Shown: piece after piece, positions 1-5,022 of the stretch
How positions within the stretch are numbered: the stretch's first letter is position 1
Layout of the letters: the number at the start of each line of letters is the position of its first letter
Position numbers and translations under genes: made by a program
NCBI GenBank assembly: GCA_964404825.1
Contig: CAYOLQ010000187.1
Coordinates: 1-5,022 of the forward strand
DNA length: 5,022 nucleotides
DNA from: JACJXF01 sp964404825
Lineage (GTDB): Bacteria; Bacteroidota; Bacteroidia; Bacteroidales; GCA-2748055
Direction: 5' to 3'
The notes under the pieces: model-generated
Told to the model about the DNA's origin: nothing
What the model saw: only the letters and a program-made list of their open reading frames with translations
Database searches by the model: none

Positions 1-491
1 TTTATTCCACCGGTAGGGATAAATCTAACGCCGAGATGAGCATAGGGCGCTGCCAGGCTTTTAAGCATTTTTGTCCCTCCGGCAGCTTCCGCAGGAAAAA
101 ACTTCAACACTTTAATTCCAAGGGAAAGGGCACATTCAATGTCAGATGGTGTCATTACACCAGGAGAAAAAGGAAAATTCAGTTTCAGAGATTCTTCAAC
201 TATCTTTGGATTAAAGCCGGGAGCAACACCAAATTTAGCGCCACAATCAATAGCTCTTTTTAAATTTTCGATCGTTAAAATAGTTCCAGCCCCGATTAGC
301 ATATCCGGCCGTTCTTTTGCAATTTTTAATATAACCGCAGATGCAGCTTCGGTGCGGAAAGTAATCTCCGCAACAGGCAATCCACCACCGATCAGGGCAT
401 CCGCCAGCGGTAATGCAGAGTCTGCATCCTCTATTGCAATGACCGGGACAATCCGGAATTCCTCGATTTTTCGATAAATTTCAAAATTCAT
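1..491 (-). CDS. eda: KDPG/KHG aldolase (2-dehydro-3-deoxyphosphogluconate aldolase), C-terminus cut by window edge
   Basis: Cytoplasmic class I (Schiff-base) aldolase that splits 2-keto-3-deoxy-6-phosphogluconate, or the related 4-hydroxy-2-oxoglutarate, into pyruvate and an aldehyde (glyceraldehyde 3-phosphate or glyoxylate). The visible 163 residues start at the ATG at 491 and run off the left edge; family members are usually about 205-220 aa, so roughly 50 residues are missing. The TIM-barrel landmarks are in order: FRIVPVIAI (12-20), the catalytic Glu42 and phosphate/substrate Arg46 in VAEITFRT, GAGT (67-70), GVAPGF (88-93), SPGVMTP (109-115), the Schiff-base Lys130 in VLKFFPAE, and PTGG (159-162). 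All expected active-site residues are present, so it should be active. It is the last visible gene of the operon, 23 bases after the hydroxyacid dehydrogenase stop, with only an A-rich leader and no strong Shine-Dalgarno. Family assignment is firm. The natural substrate is inferred: in this context it could be KDPG, KHG, a 6-phosphogalactonate analogue or another 2-keto-3-deoxy acid. Confidence 0.95.
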   Translation of the reverse strand, partial: MNFEIYRKIEEFRIVPVIAIEDADSALPLADALIGGGLPVAEITFRTEAASAVILKIAKERPDMLIGAGTILTIENLKRAIDCGAKFGVAPGFNPKIVEESLKLNFPFSPGVMTPSDIECALSLGIKVLKFFPAEAAGGTKMLKSLAAPYAHLGVRFIPTGGI

Positions 492-514
492 AATTTTGCT
501 TTTTTAATGGTAAA

Positions 515-1438
515 CTACTTAAGATATTTCAATAAATTATCAACAGCTCCATTCATAGCCCTGTCAACGCTTCCCAAAGTGAATCCACCAATATGAGGCG
601 TTGTGATAACTTTGTCATGCTTCACTAATTTGTTATTAACAGGTGGCTCGGTACGAAATACATCAGTTGCAAATCCTTTTATTATTCCAGTGTTTAATGC
701 CTGGATCACGGCTTCATCGTCAATCAGTTCACCTCTGGCAGTATTAATCAGATATACACCTTTTTTTATTTTTTGAATAAATGAATCATCTACCAAGGGT
801 TTACCATCGGCACTTGCAGGAATATGCAAACTGATGATATCCGATTTTGCCAATAACTCATCCAGTCCTGCATACCGAAAGTTTGTGGCAGGCGTAAAAA
901 AGTCGTTTATAAATGGATCAAAAGCGATTACATTCATTCCCATGCCAAGGGCCAGAAAAGCTACTTCTTTCCCTATTCTTCCGCAACCGATGATTCCAAG
1001 TGTTTCCCCTTGGATCTCAATTCCCAATCTTCGTTCCCATTGACCATCCTTCAACTTTCCATCGACGAATGGGATTGATCTGGTAATTGCAAAAATAAGG
1101 GATATAGTCAGCTCTGCCACACCGCGGGCGTTTGCCCCTTCGGTTTTACAAATGGTAATTTTCAAGTCCCGGGCAGCTTTCAAATCGATATTATCAATTC
1201 CAACCCCATTTCTGCTTATTACTCTAAGTCCACGCGCAGCGGTTAATACCCCGGCAGAAATCTTTTCAACTCCTGCAAGATATCCGCAACACCCAGGCAG
1301 GAGGTTAATGAGTTCTACTTCAGAAGGCTGTTTCCCAGGCATACAGAATACCAGCTCATAACCTGCACTACGAAGCCTATCCAATGAGGGATGTCCGTCT
1401 TTGGTTATGGATCGTGGCGTAATGAGAATTTTTTCCAT
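515..1438 (-). CDS. D-2-hydroxyacid dehydrogenase (phosphoglycerate-dehydrogenase-like, no ACT domain)
   Basis: NAD-dependent oxidoreductase that interconverts a 2-keto acid and a D-2-hydroxy acid. At 307 aa it has the short two-domain form, without the C-terminal ACT or intervening domains of long SerA enzymes. Visible landmarks are NGVGIDNID (77-85) in the substrate domain, the Rossmann loop GCGRIG (151-156), Asp174 at the end of the second beta strand (VIAFDP), which favours NAD over NADP, and the catalytic set Arg235 (NTARGELID), Glu264 (FRTEPP) and His282 (PHIGG). All three catalytic residues are present. It starts 8 bases after the cupin gene's stop and ends 23 bases before the aldolase start, so co-transcription is almost certain. 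Next to a KDPG-type aldolase, a catabolic role is more likely than serine synthesis: oxidising a sugar-derived hydroxyacid or reducing a 2-keto product. The sequence does not show which. Family call is firm; substrate unknown. Confidence 0.93.
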   Translation of the reverse strand: MEKILITPRSITKDGHPSLDRLRSAGYELVFCMPGKQPSEVELINLLPGCCGYLAGVEKISAGVLTAARGLRVISRNGVGIDNIDLKAARDLKITICKTEGANARGVAELTISLIFAITRSIPFVDGKLKDGQWERRLGIEIQGETLGIIGCGRIGKEVAFLALGMGMNVIAFDPFINDFFTPATNFRYAGLDELLAKSDIISLHIPASADGKPLVDDSFIQKIKKGVYLINTARGELIDDEAVIQALNTGIIKGFATDVFRTEPPVNNKLVKHDKVITTPHIGGFTLGSVDRAMNGAVDNLLKYLK

Positions 1439-1446
1439 GACTTATT

Positions 1447-2019
1447 TTAAATGAAATGAATTGAATTATGTATTTCAACTATTCGTTTGGGAAATCCCTG
1501 CTCCTGTATATCGCCATAATTGTGTCCAGCCTCAGCCGGATAAACGCAAAACGAAACAAGCGGCTCAATACCGGTATTTACAGACCTGTGTGCCCAAAAA
1601 GGGGGAACATATACCATCCGACCACGCTCCATGCGAACTGCCTCGAACTCACCTTCAGATGTTTTCATCGCCATATAACCTTCGCCTGCAAGACACAGGT
1701 ATATTTCAGCTGTTTGTGCTACGGTATGATAATGCCATTTGGTAAAAAAGTATTCCTCGCCAATTTTTCCGGGATAGAGTTTGCTGATGCAATACATCAA
1801 ATGCCCGTATTCTTCCGGAACAGGAAGTTCAAATACTTCATAGTGAATTGGATCTGAATCTTTTTTTATCAGATCCTCCAACGCATTTTCATTTAAATAA
1901 TACCCCTTCATATCGGATGCCCGTCTGACAAGGTGATTGGTTGCATTCGGCATATTGCCTGTTTCCAGGTCTATTCCAAGACTGAAGGGATTAACCCTGG
2001 TGTTTATTTCTGATTTCAT
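1447..2019 (-). CDS. Cupin-type (archaeal-type) glucose-6-phosphate isomerase homologue
   Basis: Metal-dependent cupin isomerase resembling the Pyrococcus/Thermococcus phosphoglucose isomerase, which interconverts glucose 6-phosphate and fructose 6-phosphate; it is unrelated to the usual bacterial Pgi fold. From the chosen ATG it is 190 aa, very close to the archaeal enzyme (about 189 aa, from memory). Landmarks are DLETG (17-21), SDMKGYY (35-41), FFTKWHYH with metal ligands His96 and His98, Glu105 in AEIYLCLAGEG, then VYVPPFWAH with ligand His144, RSVNTG (145-150) and AGHNYGDI (164-171). All four metal ligands (H-x-H, E, H) are present. Start choice: the frame stays open to an ATG at 2106, but that would overlap the isomerase gene by 38 bases and add 29 residues not in the family. 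The ATG at 2019 has AAAAGGAA nine bases upstream. In this operon it may act on a different phosphorylated or uronic sugar. Family call is strong; the exact substrate is inferred. Confidence 0.9.
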   Translation of the reverse strand: MKSEINTRVNPFSLGIDLETGNMPNATNHLVRRASDMKGYYLNENALEDLIKKDSDPIHYEVFELPVPEEYGHLMYCISKLYPGKIGEEYFFTKWHYHTVAQTAEIYLCLAGEGYMAMKTSEGEFEAVRMERGRMVYVPPFWAHRSVNTGIEPLVSFCVYPAEAGHNYGDIQEQGFPKRIVEIHNSIHFI

Positions 2020-2027
2020 ATACTCTA

Positions 2028-2035
2028 TTCCTTTT
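2028..2035 (-). promoter_or_regulatory. Ribosome binding site deciding the cupin gene start
   Basis: Reads AAAAGGAA on the minus strand, nine bases before the ATG at 2019. It is the clearest Shine-Dalgarno of the operon; the other genes have only A-rich leaders. It supports the 190-residue product over the longer frame from 2106. Confidence 0.7.
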
Positions 2036-2068
2036 GTCTCTTCAGGGGCGACACCACTATTTACCCGT

Positions 2069-3391
2069 TTATATAATTTCCAGTTCGTAATCAAAAATCC
2101 TGGCAATTAATTGCATGGCTGCTTTCTGATGGCCTGCCATTACAATATAATGGTGTGAAACAACTTTATCAATAAAGTTTTGTCCGTCTTTAACCTTTAT
2201 AATACCTCCGTTTAAACAATCGGAATTTTCATATTGAATATAGCCGGTCAGCTCAGCTTCAGAAAGCGAGATTTTTTGCAAATAGGGCTGAAATTTAACA
2301 AGTGTAATCGGGCCTGTAGGCATGGTTGCATCAAGAACATGGGCATTTTTATTAACCATGGCGAGAACTCTTTCACGCAAATTCCATTTATCTGAAAAAA
2401 CTTCTGGAAGCAAACCAAAATAACCGCAGTGTGCGGCCAGAATATGGTTATTAGGTTCTTTAACAACAGGGAAATGAGGTATTCTTTCGTGGGCCAAAGC
2501 TGCCTTCCCCATAATAAACGGGTATAGGTTTGTCATGAAAAACGGTACCTGAAGCACTTTATCTGCCAGTATCTCAGTTAGCATAACCATGGTATCTGCC
2601 TCGCAACCCCAAACCATTTTATCTTCCTGGTATAATAAGTTCCAGGCAAAGCAAGGTGTTGTATCGCAACATGCCGATTCGTTTAGACAGTTTATGCCCA
2701 TGGCCAGAATGTTATCATCTTTGGCATATTCTTTTTTTAGCTCCAGATATAATTTTACAGCACTTAATAAGGGCTTCCCTGTGATACTTTTATGTTTTGA
2801 CTTCCAATTATCGATAACTTGTTGTGCTTCGTTATCAGGAATTTGGCTTGCACTTTTGGCCAGATTTCTAAAACTGCGTTGTTCGATATTTATTCCATAT
2901 TTTTCGAACATTTTTTGTGAAGATTCTTTTTCGAACCAGTAGAATCGCTTAAAAATATCAGACTGCTGTCCTGTTGGTCCTGCAGGATCGTCCTGATAGA
3001 CAATGAATTTACTTTCGGTTAACAACCTGCGAACTAAAAGCGCCCTACAAACTAATTTGGTATCTTCGAGGCTGGGTGGGCAGATGGTTTGAATGCCATT
3101 TAATTTTAAATAATTTACCACTTCCCAATCCCACATATTTACAGTACCAAATTCAGAAGTAATAACCATAATAGGCAGGGAAATAGCTTTTAATGCTTCT
3201 ATTTTATTGTATGCCTCACCGAGCATTTGAGGGAAAATAACTGCATCGGCATCTGGTAAGGTTGTACCCAGGGCATGCGGCTCGATAAATTCTGCTTCGT
3301 CTTTTAATAGATCTTTTACAATAAGTAAATGTTTATCGAAATTTTGGTCGCGTCCAGGAACGAAATAAACTGGTATTAATGTTATTTTCAT
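2069..3391 (-). CDS. L-fucose isomerase-like sugar isomerase (short, about 440-residue form)
   Basis: Member of the L-fucose/L-arabinose isomerase superfamily, which interconverts aldoses and ketoses using a divalent metal (usually Mn). At 440 aa it is much shorter than E. coli FucI (591 aa). The N-terminal half (1-200) has the Rossmann-like layout with VITSEFGT (77-84). The C-terminal half carries the family core: GINCLNESACC (232-242), TTPCFAWN (244-251), WGCEAD (261-266), AAHCGYF (319-325) and SHHYIVMAGH (412-421). Glu238 and Asp266 are the likely carboxylate metal ligands, by rough comparison with FucI Glu337 and Asp361. One of His413, His414 or His421 could be the histidine ligand; this mapping is inferred. 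Five cysteines (235, 241, 242, 247, 263) cluster around the putative active site. The ATG at 3391 follows an A-rich leader 46 bases after the AroE-like gene. No signal peptide, so cytoplasmic. Superfamily call is good; L-fucose as substrate is not supported, since no fuculokinase or fuculose-phosphate aldolase is visible. Confidence 0.85.
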   Translation of the reverse strand: MKITLIPVYFVPGRDQNFDKHLLIVKDLLKDEAEFIEPHALGTTLPDADAVIFPQMLGEAYNKIEALKAISLPIMVITSEFGTVNMWDWEVVNYLKLNGIQTICPPSLEDTKLVCRALLVRRLLTESKFIVYQDDPAGPTGQQSDIFKRFYWFEKESSQKMFEKYGINIEQRSFRNLAKSASQIPDNEAQQVIDNWKSKHKSITGKPLLSAVKLYLELKKEYAKDDNILAMGINCLNESACCDTTPCFAWNLLYQEDKMVWGCEADTMVMLTEILADKVLQVPFFMTNLYPFIMGKAALAHERIPHFPVVKEPNNHILAAHCGYFGLLPEVFSDKWNLRERVLAMVNKNAHVLDATMPTGPITLVKFQPYLQKISLSEAELTGYIQYENSDCLNGGIIKVKDGQNFIDKVVSHHYIVMAGHQKAAMQLIARIFDYELEII

Positions 3392-3437
3392 GAGTTATAC
3401 TTTTTTATAATTAACAATAATTGTATATGTTTTAAAA

Positions 3438-4394
3438 TCACTTTCTTTGCCTCGCAGCTATTTCAGATAATTTATCAAATCTTTCTCCACTGGTCGGGAT
3501 TTCTATATGGAAAACCTCCGAAATAACCCGGGTCCAGCCATGAATGAAATATACCCATCCATCTTCGATAGAAAGGTTTCTCTCTTTTTGTTGCTTTCGT
3601 GCCTGGTCAAGGAAAACCAAGTCTCCCCTGTAATTAAAATCCCAAACCAGTCCATTTCCAGGGAATATTGCATTATCGCTAAGAGGAGAGCCAGGGGTGT
3701 CTTTTCCCATTCCTGTGGCATTTATTACCAGAGAACCAGGTTTTAGGCGACTTAAAATCCCATCACTAATGTCTAAAGAAGATGCATGAACGTACTCCAC
3801 ATCAATGCTGGTATCAAGTTGAGCATGAATGTGTTTCATCTCTTCAAGCCGGGGGGTACTTCTGTTTGCTATAATTATTTTTGATGGGCGATTTTCACCA
3901 TGCTCTTTTTTCATCAGGTACCATGAAACAGCTATGGCTGACCCGCCTGCTCCCAATATAAATACTTCGGCACCTGTATTTTTCCAGTAATTATCAGGAA
4001 TAAAAGCTTCAAGAGAAAGCCCGCTGGTAGTCGGATCTTTAGCGTGCCCCGCAAGCTTTCCATCTCTTTTTGAAATACAGCTGATTTCATTCATCAATCC
4101 CGAATATTCATCCAACTCCTCAAATTGATCCTTGCAAGCCTTAAGCAGATCGATTTTATGTGTTGTCACCAGCGCTCCCAGTGAAAGTGGATCGTTCTTT
4201 ATAAATGCTACAGTTTTTCTGTAATTCAGAGGCTCGTCATGAATTTTTAAATCAATTCCTTTGATCTCACATGTTCCAAGGCCAAGGTATTCTGCCCATG
4301 CAGGGAATACTTGCATTATTGAAGACTTAGTGGTAGTTACGCCAATAAAATACATGGTTGGTTTTGTGGCTTTCTGATACATTTCGGTTCTCAT
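3438..4394 (-). CDS. Divergent shikimate-dehydrogenase (AroE) family oxidoreductase
   Basis: Two-domain NAD(P)-dependent dehydrogenase of the AroE/quinate dehydrogenase family, 318 aa from the chosen start (typical AroE is 270-290). Landmarks, numbered from that start, are YFIGVTTTKSSI (15-26) at the place of the AroE GxPxxHSxSP loop, GALVTTHK (73-80) with the likely catalytic Lys80, GHAKD (116-120) with the likely catalytic Asp120, the Rossmann loop GAGGSA (148-153), ANRS (176-179), where Arg178 suggests NADP use, NATGMG (225-230), and DGWVYFIHGWTR (278-289). Lys and Asp are kept, but residues that hold shikimate in E. coli AroE look changed: the second loop serine is Ile26, the Asn of AVNT is Ile104, and the C-terminal Gln is His285 (alignment from memory). 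A role in a sugar or cyclitol pathway is therefore more likely than in aromatic synthesis. Start: the frame is open to 4493, but the promoter lies at 4442-4472, inside that extension. ATGs at 4394 and 4382 are both possible; 4394 is preferred. First gene of the operon. Confidence 0.87.
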   Translation of the reverse strand: MRTEMYQKATKPTMYFIGVTTTKSSIMQVFPAWAEYLGLGTCEIKGIDLKIHDEPLNYRKTVAFIKNDPLSLGALVTTHKIDLLKACKDQFEELDEYSGLMNEISCISKRDGKLAGHAKDPTTSGLSLEAFIPDNYWKNTGAEVFILGAGGSAIAVSWYLMKKEHGENRPSKIIIANRSTPRLEEMKHIHAQLDTSIDVEYVHASSLDISDGILSRLKPGSLVINATGMGKDTPGSPLSDNAIFPGNGLVWDFNYRGDLVFLDQARKQQKERNLSIEDGWVYFIHGWTRVISEVFHIEIPTSGERFDKLSEIAARQRK

Positions 4395-4410
4395 TTCAAT
4401 CTCATTAATT

Positions 4411-4436
4411 TGTAATGATGTAATCCTGTAATTACA
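4411..4436 (-). promoter_or_regulatory. Candidate operator: palindrome plus three phased hexamers in the 5' leader
   Basis: The plus strand reads TGTAATTACA at 4427-4436, a perfect 10-bp palindrome. TGTAAT occurs exactly three times at 8-base steps (4411, 4419, 4427). The palindrome begins about where transcription should start from the promoter just upstream, and the hexamers fill the leader, the usual place for a repressor site. No regulator gene is visible. The region is AT-rich, so chance is possible for each element alone; the exact phasing argues against it. Confidence 0.4.
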
Positions 4437-4441
4437 TGTTG

Positions 4442-4472
4442 CAAACGTACAAACTTTTTTTAATAACCCAAA
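4442..4472 (-). promoter_or_regulatory. Bacteroidota-type promoter for the five-gene operon
   Basis: On the minus strand TACGTTTG (4449-4442) matches the Bacteroidota -7 consensus TAnnTTTG exactly. TTG (4471-4469), the -33 element, lies 19 bases upstream, which is normal spacing. Transcription should start near 4437, giving a leader of about 43 bases before the ATG at 4394. It is the only exact match I found in the gap between the beta-helix gene and the AroE-like gene. Confidence 0.7.
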
Positions 4473-4636
4473 TATTATTTCAGAATAAAGCAATGTTTTT
4501 TTTCCCCGGAAAAAACTTTTGTGTAGTGCTTTTAACTTTTATTCCTTTCTGATATACGCTTTACATTGCGCACTATCATTAAAACAAAGAACTATTGCCG
4601 TAATTTCTGATCGCCCCTTCTTTGAAATAGATTGTA
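4473..4636. other. Non-coding spacer upstream of the operon promoter
   Basis: AT-rich stretch between the stop of the beta-helix gene and the operon promoter. I see no gene, tRNA or convincing terminator. A run of T8 and A6 around CCCCGG (4496-4515) can fold, but only as an A/T stem with a very small loop and no following U tract. Whether the beta-helix transcript ends here or reads through into the operon is not shown. Confidence 0.5.
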
Positions 4637-5022
4637 TCAATTTTGTCCTGCCTTTAATTCAAAAGGCCTGAAACCTAGTTTCAGTGCCGGTGAATTGGGT
4701 GCCAGCCTGAAATCTCCTTTTGCTGCATCCATAAATAATGGATCGGATGTAACACTATGAACTTCATTTCCGTATTTCCGCGCCAGAGTGAAGTAAGCAT
4801 CTGCCGCTTTTGGGTCAGATGTATTATAATAAATGTTTCCGTCAGTGTTGATATTATCAATTGTATTAGCTATTCCCTGCATAAAAACAAAAGGCTGATT
4901 TGCCTGAGTGGCGTAAAAAATGTTATGTCGTATTACCGATCCAGCGCATATCTTACTTGGAACATTAGGGGTATAATTCGGTTCTAAAGACAGCATTCCC
5001 CGCTGGACTTTACCAGGGGGAC
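4637..5022 (-). CDS. Right-handed parallel beta-helix protein, C-terminal part only
   Basis: The last 127 residues of a larger protein that enters from the right edge; the stop is TGA at 4639-4637. Short Asn-rich turns (RHNIFY, GNIYYN) with beta-strand-length hydrophobic stretches are typical of beta-helix coils. The end carries the characteristic closing motif SDPLFMDAAKGDFRLAPNSPA followed by LKLGFRPF, seen in many secreted beta-helix proteins (DPLF-D---GDF-L-P-SPA---G pattern). Such proteins are usually exported polysaccharide lyases, uronan epimerases or glycoside hydrolases. The catalytic part and any signal peptide lie outside the window, so neither activity nor export can be shown. It is on the same strand as the catabolic operon, 242 bases before its first start codon, which fits a polysaccharide-utilisation locus where this enzyme frees the sugar that the operon degrades. 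Fold call is good; activity unknown. Confidence 0.75.
   Translation of the reverse strand, partial: PPGKVQRGMLSLEPNYTPNVPSKICAGSVIRHNIFYATQANQPFVFMQGIANTIDNINTDGNIYYNTSDPKAADAYFTLARKYGNEVHSVTSDPLFMDAAKGDFRLAPNSPALKLGFRPFELKAGQN

Noticed and set aside
139..477. Plus-strand open frame of 112 codons
   Set aside because: Antisense to the KDPG aldolase, which carries every active-site residue; a shadow frame.
515..1438. Housekeeping serA (3-phosphoglycerate dehydrogenase for serine synthesis)
   Set aside because: Lacks an ACT domain and sits between a sugar isomerase and a KDPG aldolase; no serC or other serine gene is nearby. Only the general family can be supported.
1468..1857. Plus-strand open frame of 129 codons
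   Set aside because: Lies wholly opposite the cupin gene, whose motifs are convincing; the translation has no recognisable family and no good ribosome binding site.
1447..2019. KduI or KdgF (pectin-pathway cupin proteins) as the identity of the cupin
   Set aside because: The motif order matches the cupin phosphoglucose isomerase family along the full length (SDMKGYY, FFTKWHYH, VYVPPFWAHRSVNTG, AGHNYGDI); I saw no KduI or KdgF signatures. A uronate substrate is still not excluded.
2589..2942. Plus-strand open frame of 117 codons
   Set aside because: Antisense to the FucI-like isomerase core motifs; no family features.
4496..4515. T8-CCCCGG-A6 inverted repeat as an intrinsic terminator
   Set aside because: The stem is almost all A/T, the loop would be only 2-4 bases and no U tract follows on the minus strand. 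It is more likely chance in AT-rich spacer.
1..5022. CRISPR array, tRNA/rRNA, insertion sequence or phage genes
   Set aside because: No spaced direct repeats of CRISPR length, no tRNA-like fold noticed in the short gaps, and no transposase or phage motif in any supported frame.

Overview
The window looks like part of the chromosome of a Bacteroidota organism. It is AT-rich, with A-rich translation leaders. The one clear promoter is of the Bacteroidota type: a TAnnTTTG -7 box with TTG 19 bases upstream, rather than a sigma-70 TTGACA/TATAAT pair. The genus cannot be told from the sequence alone. All supported genes lie on the minus strand, so they read from right to left.

Layout in the direction of transcription. 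(1) From the right edge to 4637 is the C-terminal 127 residues of a probable secreted right-handed parallel beta-helix protein, the fold used by many polysaccharide lyases, epimerases and some glycosidases. (2) Positions 4395-4636 are non-coding. They hold a Bacteroidota promoter (4442-4472) followed by a perfect 10-bp palindrome and three TGTAAT hexamers at an exact 8-base period, a plausible operator. (3) A tightly packed five-gene operon follows: a divergent AroE/shikimate-dehydrogenase-family oxidoreductase (3438-4394), an L-fucose-isomerase-like sugar isomerase (2069-3391), a cupin-type (archaeal-type) glucose-6-phosphate isomerase homologue (1447-2019), a D-2-hydroxyacid dehydrogenase (515-1438) and a KDPG/KHG aldolase (491 to the left edge, nearly complete). 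Gaps between the genes are 46, 49, 8 and 23 bases.

Together these enzymes look like a catabolic route for a sugar, sugar acid or cyclitol, probably released from a polysaccharide. Two oxidoreductases and two aldose/ketose isomerase-type enzymes would turn the substrate into a 2-keto-3-deoxy acid, which the class I aldolase splits into pyruvate and an aldehyde. No kinase, dehydratase or transporter is visible; they may lie beyond the edges. The combination matches no textbook pathway that I recognise, and the AroE-like enzyme has lost several shikimate-binding residues. The cluster is therefore a fair candidate for an undescribed degradation pathway, but its substrate cannot be named from the sequence.

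Two start sites were corrected. The longest frame of the AroE-like gene begins upstream of its own promoter, so the start was moved to 4394. The cupin gene's start was moved to 2019, where a good Shine-Dalgarno sequence and the family length agree.
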